In this document: in pieces, positions 1 through 9,380 of the stretch
Numbering within the stretch: the stretch's first letter is position 1
Layout: every line of letters begins with the position of its first letter
DNA from: Alteriqipengyuania lutimaris
GTDB lineage: Bacteria; Pseudomonadota; Alphaproteobacteria; Sphingomonadales; Sphingomonadaceae
Reading direction: 5' to 3'
Assembly (NCBI RefSeq): GCF_003363135.1
Contig: NZ_QRBB01000001.1
Span: 1,178,001 to 1,242,000 of the forward strand
Length of the DNA stretch: 64,000 bases
Translations under genes and position numbers: made by a program
The notes under the pieces: model-generated
The model's input: the letters and a program-made list of their open reading frames with translations, nothing else
What the model was told of the DNA's origin: nothing
Databases searched by the model: none

Positions 1-279
1 CGAGTTGTTCTCCTCGCTCGAGGAGCTGATCTGGCGCACGCCGGAGACTCGGGCGACCGCGTTTTCGAGGATGCTGGTGACCTCGGCATCCATCGTTTCG
101 GGCGCGGCGCCGGGGAGGCTGGCGGTGACCGACACGATCGGGCGGTCGACATTGGGTAGCTCGCGCACTTCCGCACCCAGCAGCGCGGCGACGCCGGCGA
201 TCACGATCAGCAGGTTGAGCACACCGATCAGCAGCGGTCGCTTGACCGCCAGCATGGGAAGATCGGTTCTAGTCTCCAT
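1..279 (-). CDS. RND-family efflux permease, N-terminal fragment
   Basis: Only the first 93 codons are inside the window; the gene runs off the left edge. The translation begins METRTDLPMLAVKRPLLIGV and continues with one hydrophobic segment and then a RELPNVDRPIVSVTASLPGA-type stretch, which is the hallmark N-terminus of AcrB/MexB-type RND pumps (first membrane helix followed by the porter domain). The ATG overlaps the stop codon region of the membrane-fusion gene by 11 nt, so the two are co-transcribed and translationally coupled. Such pumps are inner-membrane proton/drug antiporters; the substrate cannot be told from this fragment. Confidence 0.88.
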   Translation of the reverse strand, partial: METRTDLPMLAVKRPLLIGVLNLLIVIAGVAALLGAEVRELPNVDRPIVSVTASLPGAAPETMDAEVTSILENAVARVSGVRQISSSSEENNS

Positions 280-1354
280 CGGCGGCGGCTGCATCCTCGA
301 CGCGCACGTTGCGTTCGGGCTCGCGGGCCTGGCGGACGAGGCGGATAGCCTGCCCGTCGCGCACCTTCTGCACGCCTTCGACGATCACGTGATCCTGCCG
401 CGATATGTCCCCATCGACGAACACGCGCCCGTCGCGGCGCGAGGTGATGGTCACGGGCACGCGCACCGCCGCGCCGTCGCGCACCAGGAAGATGTGCGAC
501 CCTTCGCCGCCCCAGATGATGGCCTCTTCCGGGATGGCGGCCCGGGTCGCTCCGTTGCGGGAGAAATTGACCCGGAAGCTCATGCCCGGGCGCAACCGGT
601 CCTCGCTATTGGGGATCGCGGTGCGCACGATGAAGTCGCGGCTTTCCTGAGAGATGCGATTATCGGTGGCGACGACCTCGGCCGAAATCGTCCGGCCCGG
701 CTCCGAGAAGGGCACGACCTCCACGCTGTCGCCGCGGCTGAGATTGGCGAACACCTCTTCGGGCGCGAGGAAATCGACGTAGAGCGTGCCGCGCTGGTCG
801 ATCTGCGTGATCGGGGTGGAATCGTTGACGCGGTCGCCCACGTCGATCTCGGTCAGGCCGACATGGCCGGAGAACGGCGCACGCACCGTCCGGTCGGCCA
901 GCGACGTTTGCGCCTGGCGCAACTCGACCCGCGCCGCGGCGAGCGCATTTTCGCCCGCTTCGATCTGGCTGTCGGAGATCGCGCCGGTATCCTCGATCCG
1001 GCGGTAGCGGCCCAGCAGCTGGCTGGCCTCCTGCACCGCAACGCGTGCCGCCTCGACATCGAGACGCTCCGCGCGACTGTCGAGTTCGAGCAGCGTCGCG
1101 CCCTCGCGCACATAGTCGCCGGCGGCGAACCGCACGCGGGTTACGCGGCCCGCCGTCTCGGGAAAAAGCTCGGCAGAGGTCGCCGCGCGCGCGGTGCCGA
1201 TGGCTTCGACCTGCGACACTTCGGGGAGGAAGCGCACCTCCTGTGCGACGACCGGAACGGGCTCCTCTTCCCGCTCCTCCTCGCCCGAAGAGCAGGCGGC
1301 AATCAGCAAGCCGAGGCTGCCGAGCACCATAGTCTTGAAGCGAAATCGGTTCAT
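269..1354 (-). CDS. RND efflux membrane-fusion (periplasmic adaptor) lipoprotein
   Basis: 361 residues. I start at the ATG giving MNRFRFKTMVLGSLGLLIAACSS because it opens a type II signal peptide with lipobox LIAAC; the longer in-frame extension is arginine/cysteine-rich and unlike a protein. Behind it lie an acidic linker, a biotinyl-lipoyl-like hairpin (AGDYVREGATLLELDSR), an alpha-hairpin region and beta-barrel segments, the order of HlyD/AcrA-type adaptors. It would bridge the RND permease, whose gene begins inside its stop region, to an outer-membrane channel. No TolC-like gene is in view. Confidence 0.9.
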   Translation of the reverse strand: MNRFRFKTMVLGSLGLLIAACSSGEEEREEEPVPVVAQEVRFLPEVSQVEAIGTARAATSAELFPETAGRVTRVRFAAGDYVREGATLLELDSRAERLDVEAARVAVQEASQLLGRYRRIEDTGAISDSQIEAGENALAAARVELRQAQTSLADRTVRAPFSGHVGLTEIDVGDRVNDSTPITQIDQRGTLYVDFLAPEEVFANLSRGDSVEVVPFSEPGRTISAEVVATDNRISQESRDFIVRTAIPNSEDRLRPGMSFRVNFSRNGATRAAIPEEAIIWGGEGSHIFLVRDGAAVRVPVTITSRRDGRVFVDGDISRQDHVIVEGVQKVRDGQAIRLVRQAREPERNVRVEDAAAADGD

Positions 1355-1530
1355 TGAATTCCCGTCTATGGAACCAGGCAGGCGGACGGAAGCTTTTCCG
1401 CGTGTGGTGCAGGACCCGCAACACCTTCTATGGTCGGGGGTTGTCCCAGCCGGTGCCATACGCCGCGGCGAACCCGTTCGGGTCGACAGGCCCGGTCCAC
1501 TCCTTGCGGATCCGGGGCCGGACAGATGCG

Positions 1531-4197
1531 TCAGCCGCTATTCCTGAGCGCCGTCGCGATCGCGTTGATCGACAGCTTGATCCCTTCCGCGATCCGCTCG
1601 TCGGAATCGCCGGCCCGGTGCCGTTTGAGCAGTTCGAGCTGCAGCAGGTTCAGCGGCTCGATATAGGGCAGCCGCAAGCGGATCGACGCATCGAGCTTCG
1701 GCGCGTTTTCGAGCAGGAAGGATTGTCCGGTGATCTCCAGCAAGGCATCGTGCGTCTGCTGCCAGCCGTCGCGGATCTGGCCGAACACCGTCTTTGCCAG
1801 GGCGCGATCCTCGACCAGCCCGGAATATTCCCCCGCAATCGCCATGTCCGATTTGGCGAGCACCATCTCCATGTTCGCGAGCGTGTTTTTGAAGAATGGC
1901 CATTGTTCGACCATGTCGCGCAGCAGGGCCTTGTCCTCGAACCCGGCGAGCGCCTGACCCGTGCCGTACCAGCCGGGCAGCATGACGCGCGCCTGACTCC
2001 ACGAGAAGACCCAGGGGATGGCGCGCAGGTCCTCGATCCGGTTCGATGCCTTTCGGCTGGCCGGGCGCGATCCGATATTGAGCGTCGCGATCTCGGCGAT
2101 CGGGGTCATCTGCCGGAAGACGTCGGGAAACCCTTCGGTCCCGTAGACCAGATCGCGATAGGCGATGAAGGCGCGGTCGGAAATATCGTCCATCGTGGCG
2201 GCGAAGGTCTGGTATTCCTTCGTGGCGAGCTTCTGCGGTTCCAGCGTGGCGAGCAGGGTCGCGCTGGCCACGGCGTCGAGGTTCTTTGCCGCGGTTTCGA
2301 TCGTCCCGTATTTCGCGGCGATGACCTCGCCCTGTTCGGTGATCCGGATGCGCCCGTTGACGGTGCCGTGCGGCTGGCCGCGGATCGCATCGAAGGCGGA
2401 GCCGCCGCCACGCCCCACCGAACCGCCGCGGCCATGGAACAGCTGCATGGTGACGCCCGCTTCGGTGAAGACCGGGGCAAGCGCTTCGGAGGCGCGCGCG
2501 AGCATCCAGCTGGACGTCAGATAGCCGCCATCCTTGTTGGAATCCGAATAGCCGATCATCACTTCCTGATATCCGCGCGCACTCGTCATGGCGGCGATCT
2601 CGGGGATCGCGAAGAAGGCGCGCATGACGTCGGGTGCGCTTTCGAGGTCGCCGATGGTCTCGAACAGAGGGACCGGCATGATCGAGCAGCTCGGCGTGTC
2701 GCCGGCCCGATAGAGCCCCGCCTCGCGCACCAGCAGCAGGACCTCGAGCATGTCCGACACGCTTTCGGCCATCGATACGACATATTGCGTGATGCAGTCC
2801 GCCCCGAAGGTCTGCTGGGCCTGCGCGACCGCGTCGATGATCGCGAGCTCCTTCGCCGTCGCATCGGAATAGCTGGCCCAGGGCGTGCGCAGCGGACGGT
2901 TGCCGGCGAGTTCGTCACGCAGCACGGCGACGCGCTGCTCTTCGTCGAGGGCGAGGTAGTCGACATCCTCGCCCGCGACCTCGAACAGCTCGGCGACCAC
3001 GCGTTCGTGAACCGAACTGTTCTGCCTGAGGTCGAGCGTGGCGAGATGGAAGCCGAAGGTCTGCACCGCACGGATGAGATGGCCGAGCCCGCCGACCGAT
3101 CCGAAAGCCTCTCCGCCGATTTCCGCCAGAGACCGGGCGATCTGCCGCAGGTCGGCTTCGAAGGCGTCCGGGCCCGCATAGGGTTCGCCGTCGACGCTCG
3201 CCGGGCGGGCAGGCGGCCTGCCGCAGACCTGTTCGAACGTGGCCGCGAGGCGTCCGTAGATGCCGATCAGCGCGCGCCGGAAAGGTTCGTCCTCGCGATG
3301 GGTGGACTCATCGCCGCTGGCCTCGGCGAGGGTGACGATTTCGCCCGGAATCTCGGTCAGCTCGCTCGACACGGAAATGTCGGCGCCGAGCTGCTGCAGC
3401 GCATCGAGGTAATAGCCGAGCACGGTCTCCGCACCGTGGCTCAGCGCGTATTGCAGGCTGTCCTGCGTCACGAAGGGGTTGCCGTCGCGATCGCCGCCGA
3501 TCCAGCTGCCGAGCCGCAGGAAGCTTTGCGGCCGCGCCGGGAGCACGCGTTCCCACCGGCGATAGAGTTCGGGCAGCACCGGCAGGAAGACGCTGCGCAT
3601 GAAGTCGAGCGCGTTGTCGACCTCGTCCACCACGTTGAGCTTGTCGCGCCGCAGGGTGCGGGTGTGCCAGATGAGCGCGATCTGCCGCTCGATTTCCTCT
3701 TCGACGGGGCCTGTGTCTTCGCCTTCGGCAAGCACCTCGTCGCGCCGTTTCATCAGGTCGGACAGGCGCGTGCGATGATCGATGATGCTCTTGCGGCGGA
3801 CCTCGGTCGGGTGCGCCGTCAGCACCGGCACGATCAGCGCGTGATCGAGCTGTTCGAGGATCGTTTCCTCGGTCACGCCGTGTTCGCGCAATTGCCCGAT
3901 CGCTTCGACGAAGGTCGTCTGCTCGGCCGCGCCGACTGCGTCGCGGTCCTCCGCCAGATTGGCGAGCATCGAGAACAGGCCGAAGCCGCGAACGAAGGCC
4001 AGGGTCTCGTCCAGCGAGAGCTTTTCCAGTTCGAGATCGACCAGCTCGTCGCCGCGGTGGCGGTTGATGCTGGAAGAGCGGATGTGCTCGGTGCGCTCGT
4101 ACAGGCGCTCCCCCCCATGCTCGCGGATCACGTTGCCGAGGGTCTTGCCCAGGAAGCGGATGTCGGCGTTTTGCTGAATGCGGGGGCGGTCGGTCAT
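1531..4197 (-). CDS. ppc: phosphoenolpyruvate carboxylase
   Basis: 888 residues, full length for the bacterial enzyme. It makes oxaloacetate from PEP and bicarbonate, replenishing the TCA cycle. Family motifs are intact: VLTAHPTEVRRKS with the catalytic histidine, GYSDSNKDGGY, the glycine-rich loop FHGRGGSVGRGGG, and the C-terminal LRNSG that matches the MRNTG-type end of the E. coli enzyme. About 176 nt separate its stop from the start of the efflux adaptor gene, so the two may be separate units. Anaplerosis is needed when carbon enters through the Entner-Doudoroff pathway encoded about 12 kb away, but that link is only functional inference. Confidence 0.97.
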   Translation of the reverse strand: MTDRPRIQQNADIRFLGKTLGNVIREHGGERLYERTEHIRSSSINRHRGDELVDLELEKLSLDETLAFVRGFGLFSMLANLAEDRDAVGAAEQTTFVEAIGQLREHGVTEETILEQLDHALIVPVLTAHPTEVRRKSIIDHRTRLSDLMKRRDEVLAEGEDTGPVEEEIERQIALIWHTRTLRRDKLNVVDEVDNALDFMRSVFLPVLPELYRRWERVLPARPQSFLRLGSWIGGDRDGNPFVTQDSLQYALSHGAETVLGYYLDALQQLGADISVSSELTEIPGEIVTLAEASGDESTHREDEPFRRALIGIYGRLAATFEQVCGRPPARPASVDGEPYAGPDAFEADLRQIARSLAEIGGEAFGSVGGLGHLIRAVQTFGFHLATLDLRQNSSVHERVVAELFEVAGEDVDYLALDEEQRVAVLRDELAGNRPLRTPWASYSDATAKELAIIDAVAQAQQTFGADCITQYVVSMAESVSDMLEVLLLVREAGLYRAGDTPSCSIMPVPLFETIGDLESAPDVMRAFFAIPEIAAMTSARGYQEVMIGYSDSNKDGGYLTSSWMLARASEALAPVFTEAGVTMQLFHGRGGSVGRGGGSAFDAIRGQPHGTVNGRIRITEQGEVIAAKYGTIETAAKNLDAVASATLLATLEPQKLATKEYQTFAATMDDISDRAFIAYRDLVYGTEGFPDVFRQMTPIAEIATLNIGSRPASRKASNRIEDLRAIPWVFSWSQARVMLPGWYGTGQALAGFEDKALLRDMVEQWPFFKNTLANMEMVLAKSDMAIAGEYSGLVEDRALAKTVFGQIRDGWQQTHDALLEITGQSFLLENAPKLDASIRLRLPYIEPLNLLQLELLKRHRAGDSDERIAEGIKLSINAIATALRNSG

Positions 4198-4359
4198 CTC
4201 GTCGTGGGGTTCCCTTGTTCAGGTTCGGATGCGGAGGTGTCGGTCGATCTTCGTAACGTAAGGTGCGCCGCACTCAACGGCATGGATCTGCTGTCGATCG
4301 GCGCTGTCGAGGGCGGTGAACCTGCTCCCAGCGAATGTTTCAATCGGCTGCGGCGTTCC

Positions 4360-5868
4360 TCATACGGCCTGCGCAGGGCAATAGCGGGCCAGATATTCGG
4401 CATGAGCGGGCATGTGACCGACGAGGTAGCGGATCGAATTTTCCATCTCGTCGAATTCCTGCCTGTAGTCGGTGACGGACATTGTTTGCGCGATGGGGCT
4501 GTGGCCGCCCATTTCGATGCCCTGGCCCAGCATGACGGCTGCCCAGCTGGTCTCGGTGAACAGCTCGTCCTCCTCGCGGAAAATCTGGCCGTTGCTGCGG
4601 AACAGATCGATTTTCTCCAGCAGCGTATCGGGCACGTCCATCGTGCGGACGTGGTTCCAGAAGGGGCTGTCGTCGCGCCGGGTGGCATTGTAATGCAGGA
4701 CCAGGAAGTCCCGGATACGCGCATATTCCTTGGCGGTCAGGCGGTTGAAGGCGTCCTCCTGCGTCTGCGTGATCCCATCGAGCGACAGGATCGCGATCAG
4801 CTTGTTGATCCCGGTGTTAACGAGGTGGATCGAGGTCGATTCCAGCGGTTCCATGAAGCCTGCCGCGAGCCCCAGTGCCACGACGTTCCTGTTCCAGAAC
4901 TTCTTGCGCCGCCCGGTGACGAAGCGCAGGAAATTGGGGTCGGCCTGCGGCTTGCCCGCGATGTTTGCGGTCAGGATGTCGAGCGCTTCGTCGTCCTGCA
5001 TATATTCGCTGCAATAGACGTGGCCGTTTCCGTTGCGGGTCTGCAGCGGGACCTGCCACTGCCAGCCTGCGCTGTGCGCGGTCGCCTTGGTGAAAGGTGC
5101 CGGAGGGCTGCCGTCCTCGCGCGCGCAAGGCAGAGCCACCGCCCGGTCGCAGGGGAGATAGTGGCGCCAGTCCTCGTATCCGGTTTCGAGCGCCTGCTCG
5201 ATCAGCAGCCCGCGAAAGCCCGAGCAGTCGACGAAGAGGTCGCCCGCCATTTCGGTGCCGTCGTCCATCGTGACCGAGCGGACGAAACCCGATGCGCCGT
5301 CGAGCGTGGTGTCGCTCACCCTGCCTTCGCGCCGCACCACGCCGCGCTTTTCGGCGTAGCCACGCAGAAAGGCCGCATAGCGGGTCGCATCGAGGTGATA
5401 GGCGTAGTTCATCGGTGGGAGATCGTCGCGCTCGTAATCCTGCGTACGCGCAAACTTCCCGAAATACGCCGCCATCGTTTCGAGGTTGAAGACCTGCAGC
5501 GGACGCTTGTCGCCCTCGCTTTTGGCGCGGTGCCAGACCTGGTGGAACGAGAGTCCGTCCAGCTGGTAGCCGTAGTTGCCGAAGGGATGGAGATAGGTCT
5601 CGCCGACGTTCCCCCAGTTGGCGAATTGGATGCCCAGTTTGAATGTGGCCTGCGTGGCCGCCATCATTTCGCGTTCGTCGATTCCGAGAAGTTGATTAAA
5701 TTCGCGCATGGGAGGAATGGTGGCTTCCCCGACGCCGACCGTGCCGATCTGTTCGGATTCGATAAGCGTGACGCAAACCCTGCGGCTTTCCGACAGGCGG
5801 GAGAGCGCCGCGGCCGCCATCCAGCCCGCGGTGCCCCCGCCGACGATCACGATTTTCTCGATAGCCAT
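4360..5868 (-). CDS. tryptophan-halogenase-like flavoprotein
   Basis: 502 residues from the ATG giving MAIEKIVIVGGGTAGW; upstream in-frame residues precede the FAD-binding motif without meaning. GGGTAGW (residues 10-16) binds FAD. Lys77 in TFKLGI aligns with the catalytic Lys79 of PrnA, WQWQVP (269-274) corresponds to the WxWxIP motif, and EPLESTSI carries the glutamate partner. This is therefore an apparently active flavin-dependent halogenase fold. It lies divergent from a TonB receptor in a sugar locus, an arrangement common in Caulobacter, Xanthomonas and sphingomonads, where the true substrate is unknown. Its promoter shares the two LacI-type operators at 5925-5957, so it is probably induced with the glucan genes. 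Confidence 0.9.
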   Translation of the reverse strand: MAIEKIVIVGGGTAGWMAAAALSRLSESRRVCVTLIESEQIGTVGVGEATIPPMREFNQLLGIDEREMMAATQATFKLGIQFANWGNVGETYLHPFGNYGYQLDGLSFHQVWHRAKSEGDKRPLQVFNLETMAAYFGKFARTQDYERDDLPPMNYAYHLDATRYAAFLRGYAEKRGVVRREGRVSDTTLDGASGFVRSVTMDDGTEMAGDLFVDCSGFRGLLIEQALETGYEDWRHYLPCDRAVALPCAREDGSPPAPFTKATAHSAGWQWQVPLQTRNGNGHVYCSEYMQDDEALDILTANIAGKPQADPNFLRFVTGRRKKFWNRNVVALGLAAGFMEPLESTSIHLVNTGINKLIAILSLDGITQTQEDAFNRLTAKEYARIRDFLVLHYNATRRDDSPFWNHVRTMDVPDTLLEKIDLFRSNGQIFREEDELFTETSWAAVMLGQGIEMGGHSPIAQTMSVTDYRQEFDEMENSIRYLVGHMPAHAEYLARYCPAQAV

Positions 5869-5924
5869 CGATCCGCTTCTCTCACATCCCTCGGCGCAAA
5901 TCGATAGCACGGTGCCGCACGATG

Positions 5925-5934
5925 TGAACGTTCA
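5925..5934. promoter_or_regulatory. LacI-type operator copy 1 (halogenase/TonB receptor intergenic)
   Basis: TGAACGTTCA is a perfect 10-bp palindrome preceded by GTG. It matches the core of the copies at 5942-5957 and 11692-11705. Its centre lies exactly 20 bp, about two helical turns, from the centre of copy 2. The central CG dyad is typical of LacI-family sites, and a LacI gene is in the locus. Confidence 0.68.
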
Positions 5935-5941
5935 TTTTCCC

Positions 5942-5957
5942 TTGTGAACGCTCACAA
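5942..5957. promoter_or_regulatory. LacI-type operator copy 2 (halogenase/TonB receptor intergenic)
   Basis: TTGTGAACGCTCACAA has perfect 6-bp outer arms (TTGTGA/TCACAA) around a central CG. It sits 85 bp before the TTG start of the TonB receptor and 74 bp before the halogenase ATG, well placed to repress both divergent promoters. Confidence 0.72.
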
Positions 5958-6026
5958 CACGGGATATGCGGCCCCCCTTTGATGGAGTCGGTCCTCAAGC
6001 CGGCCCGCGACCCGAGGGAGGAAATC

Positions 6027-9000
6027 TTGACCAACACGCAGATCCGTGCGCCGCGCCAGTCCTGGCGCTCCTTCGCCCTGATGACGGTTTCCGGCATCGC
6101 GCTGACCAGCATCGCGCAGCCCGCCTTCGCGCAGGATGCCGCGCAGCCCGCAGGCGAAGACGAGCGCGAGACCGAAGCCGGCACGCCCGAAGAGGTGGCC
6201 GACCAGGAAAACGTCATTATCGTCTCCGGCTTCAGGGCCTCGCTCAGCAGCGCGCAGAACATCAAGCGCAATGCCGACACCTTCGTCGACGTCATCACCG
6301 CAGAAGACATCGGCGCGCTTCCCGACCGATCGGTGGCCGAAGCGCTCCAGCGCGTGCCCGGCGTCAACATCAGCCGTTTCGAACAGCGCGACGACCCGGA
6401 CCGCTTCTCGGTCGAAGGATCGGGCGTCATCATCCGCGGTCTGCCCTACGTGCGGTCCGAACTGAACGGACGCGACATCTTCTCGGCCAATGGTGGCCGT
6501 ACGCTGAGCTTCAATGACGTGTCGCCCGAGCTGCTCGGCCGGGTCGAGGTGTTCAAGAACAACACCGCCGACATGATTGAGGGCAGCATCTCCGGCACGG
6601 TCAACCTGGTGACGCGCAAGCCGCTCGATAACCGCGGAACGAGGATCGCGGGGACGGTCGAAGCCAACTACGGCGACTTCGCCGACGAATGGTCGCCCGG
6701 TTTCTCCATCCTCGGCGCGCACAGCTTCGAGACCGACATCGGCACCTTCGGCCTCCAGGTCGGCTATGCCCAGTCCGAGCTGAAGACGCGGACCGATGCG
6801 TCGCAGGTCACCGATCCGTGCTACCGCGCGCCGACGCTCGACGGGCCCTGCATCCGCGTGCGCGCGGTGGGCGACGCAGGCTTCAGCGGCGATCCGATTT
6901 TCGGTCCGGACAACTTCCCGCCGGAAGGATCGGTCGTCGTGCCGAAGGGCGCGGGCGTGCGCACCACCGACCTGGTGCGGGATCGCAACGCCATTTCGGC
7001 GATCGGGCAGTGGGAAAGCAGCGATGAAAGCGTGCTGCTGACGCTCGAATATCTCCGCGCGGAGACCGAGGCGACGCTCGACGAATATTCGCTGCTGGCA
7101 CTCGTCAACAATGATGCTCTGTTCCCGGTCCCCGCAGCGGGCACCAGCTTCACCTTCGACGAGAACGGCATCTTCGAATCGGGCACGCTGACGCAGGGCG
7201 GCGGGATCCCGACCGAAGCGCTTCGCTTCCAGCGCGAGGACGAGGCCAAGACCGAGGATTTCTCGTTCGATCTCAACGTCAATCCGAGCGACCGGCTGGG
7301 CATCAACATGGAGGTCCAGCACATCAGATCGGACCGGCAGGAGAACGGCCTGATCGGCGCGATGCAGACGTCGTCCGACATCTTCCTCGACAATAGCGGG
7401 AACGTGCCGATCGTGCAGTTCCTGCAGCCGGGTACGTCCGAATCGCCGGCATCCTATTTCAGCGATCCCGACCAGAGCTACTACTGGTTCCTCATCGACA
7501 ACCAGGTCCGCAACGAGGGCGAGCTGTGGAGCATGCGCGCCGATGTCGATTACGACATCGCCGATGGCGGCGAATCCTTCTTCCGCACGGCCCGCTTCGG
7601 CGCGCGCTGGTCGGACCGCAATCGCGTGACCCGCACCACGAACTTCTCCAACTGGGGCAACCTGTCCGCTCCCTGGACCGGGGGCGGTGCGGTCTACGCC
7701 GACGACTATCCCGCCTCGCAGCTGCGCAGTCCCTTCGTCGACTTCCAGCGCGGCAACGTGCCGGTGCCGGCGGGCGACGGATCGGCCTTCTTCTTCGGCG
7801 GCGACGATCTGGTCGACGAATATCTCAGCGGCCTGACCGAGGAGCAGGCGCGCGAACTCAACGCACGTTCGCAGACGCCCAACCCGTTCATCCCGATCTA
7901 CGCACGGAACGACCTCGTCGACGGTACGCCGTACCGTGCCGGTGAGATCTCCAACGTCGATGAAAGCAGTTTCGCCGCCTATGGCCGGCTCGACTTCGGC
8001 TCATACGATTTCCTTGGCAACGGCTGGGATCTGCAGGGCAATATCGGGGTCCGCTATGTCCGCACCAGTGTCAATTCGGGCGGTTCGATCGGCTTCCCGT
8101 CCTCTCAGGGCTTCGAGCTGACGCCGAGCGGAGAGATCGATTTCGCAGCGACCTGTTCTGACCTTGCGGATGCGCCGGGCGGCATTCCCGGGTTCTGCCA
8201 GCTTTCGCCAGAACGCCAGGCACAGTTTGCCGCAGTGTTCGATAACCCGACGATCAACGATTCTGCCGCCGCAGAATTCGATTACTGGCTGCCGAGCTTC
8301 AATGCGAAGCTCGACGTCGGCGGCGGTCTGCTGTTCCGTGTGGGCGCGTCGAAAGGCATCTTCCGGCCCGATCTGGCGCTTTACCGGACGGGCGGCGTCA
8401 TCGGTGACAACACCAATACGCTTCGTCAGGAAGGGACACTGGAAACCGGTCCGCTGTTTGCGCTGGACACCGGCAACAGGCTTCTCACTGCGACGGAGAG
8501 CTGGAACTACGATCTTTCGGTCGAATACTATTTCAGCCAGGTCGGATCGCTTACGGTCTCCGCATTCCTCAAGGATCTCTCGGGCATCGTGAACGCCGGT
8601 GCCACAACCCGCAGCTTCACGACGCCGGACGGGGTTGATTTCGATGTCAGGATCGACGGTCCCGACAACACCAGCAGCGGCATCCTGAAGGGCGTCGAAG
8701 TGGCCTATCAGCACACCTTCGATTTCCTGCCTTCGCCGCTCGACGGGCTCGGTACGCAGCTGACATATACCTATGTCGATGCGGGCGATTTCACGAACCC
8801 CGATCTCGACGGCAACCGCAGCCTCTTCGCAGAGTTCGTGCCGCTGGCCGGTGTTTCGAAGCACACGGTGAACGCGACGGTGTTCTACGAGAAGGGTCCG
8901 CTCTCGGCGCGCGCCGCGTATAACTGGCGTTCGGAATACCTCCAGACGCCGCGCGACGTGATCTTCCCCTTCTCGCCGATCTATGGCGAGGCGACGGGGC

Positions 9001-9182
9001 AGCTCGACGCGTCGATCTTCTTCTCGGTCACCGACGACATCAAGATCGGCGTCCAGGGCGTGAACCTGCTCGACGAGATCACCCGCACCTCGCAGGTGAT
9101 CGATTTCGACGGGACCCGGGTCACGCGATCGGCCTTCCGCAACGATCGCCGCTACACCTTCATCGCGCGCTTCGACTTCTAG
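6027..9182 (+). CDS. TonB-dependent outer-membrane receptor (TonB-Xanth-Caul type)
   Basis: 1051 residues from a TTG start, chosen because GGGAGG lies 5 nt upstream and the product opens directly with a Sec signal (SFALMTVSGIALTSIAQPAFA, cleaved before Q). An in-frame ATG at 5979 lacks a ribosome site and would add 16 residues before the signal. The plug domain (about 50-190) contains DVITAEDIGALPDRSVAEAL and VPGVNISR, characteristic of the large Caulobacter/Xanthomonas subfamily for oligosaccharides. The beta-barrel ends in the canonical aromatic TFIARFDF. It probably imports beta-glucan oligosaccharides across the outer membrane. A strong hairpin follows the gene. Confidence 0.93.
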   Translation: MTNTQIRAPRQSWRSFALMTVSGIALTSIAQPAFAQDAAQPAGEDERETEAGTPEEVADQENVIIVSGFRASLSSAQNIKRNADTFVDVITAEDIGALPDRSVAEALQRVPGVNISRFEQRDDPDRFSVEGSGVIIRGLPYVRSELNGRDIFSANGGRTLSFNDVSPELLGRVEVFKNNTADMIEGSISGTVNLVTRKPLDNRGTRIAGTVEANYGDFADEWSPGFSILGAHSFETDIGTFGLQVGYAQSELKTRTDASQVTDPCYRAPTLDGPCIRVRAVGDAGFSGDPIFGPDNFPPEGSVVVPKGAGVRTTDLVRDRNAISAIGQWESSDESVLLTLEYLRAETEATLDEYSLLALVNNDALFPVPAAGTSFTFDENGIFESGTLTQGGGIPTEALRFQREDEAKTEDFSFDLNVNPSDRLGINMEVQHIRSDRQENGLIGAMQTSSDIFLDNSGNVPIVQFLQPGTSESPASYFSDPDQSYYWFLIDNQVRNEGELWSMRADVDYDIADGGESFFRTARFGARWSDRNRVTRTTNFSNWGNLSAPWTGGGAVYADDYPASQLRSPFVDFQRGNVPVPAGDGSAFFFGGDDLVDEYLSGLTEEQARELNARSQTPNPFIPIYARNDLVDGTPYRAGEISNVDESSFAAYGRLDFGSYDFLGNGWDLQGNIGVRYVRTSVNSGGSIGFPSSQGFELTPSGEIDFAATCSDLADAPGGIPGFCQLSPERQAQFAAVFDNPTINDSAAAEFDYWLPSFNAKLDVGGGLLFRVGASKGIFRPDLALYRTGGVIGDNTNTLRQEGTLETGPLFALDTGNRLLTATESWNYDLSVEYYFSQVGSLTVSAFLKDLSGIVNAGATTRSFTTPDGVDFDVRIDGPDNTSSGILKGVEVAYQHTFDFLPSPLDGLGTQLTYTYVDAGDFTNPDLDGNRSLFAEFVPLAGVSKHTVNATVFYEKGPLSARAAYNWRSEYLQTPRDVIFPFSPIYGEATGQLDASIFFSVTDDIKIGVQGVNLLDEITRTSQVIDFDGTRVTRSAFRNDRRYTFIARFDF

Positions 9183-9206
9183 CAGCGCGGCGGAAGCAGC
9201 ATGACG

Positions 9207-9239
9207 GAGCGGGCCTTTGCACGACGCGAAGGCCCGCTC
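9207..9239 (+). terminator. intrinsic terminator-like hairpin after the TonB receptor
   Basis: An 11-bp perfect stem GAGCGGGCCTT/AAGGCCCGCTC with an 11-nt loop starts 25 nt after the receptor stop. There is no clear T-run, so it may need Rho or act as a 3'-end stabiliser. Confidence 0.6.
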
Positions 9240-9380
9240 CTGTCGTATCGGCACGGCAGGCCTCAAGACGGGGCCACGGCACGGATTTCAGGCAGCGCGT
9301 GGACGCCGATACGTCTTGCGGCTGGCAATGCGCGCGCGAAGGCGATAGCCAGCCTGCCTGATCCTGGGGGTTGATATCGG

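Noticed and set aside
1355..1530. Short minus-strand reading frame reading RKEWTGPVDPNGFAAAYGTG after ppc
   Set aside because: It looks protein-like for 25 codons but has no start codon with ribosome site and no matching upstream part; treated as chance or a gene relic too short to support.
1354..5907. 1517-codon plus-strand open frame
   Set aside because: It is the antisense shadow of ppc and the halogenase gene, which show clear family motifs on the minus strand; the frame is arginine/aspartate-rich with no recognisable domain.
9321..9355. GGCTGGC/GCCAGCC inverted repeat before the lacI gene
   Set aside because: The 21-nt loop and lack of a T-run make it a poor terminator, and it does not match the LacI operator motif.
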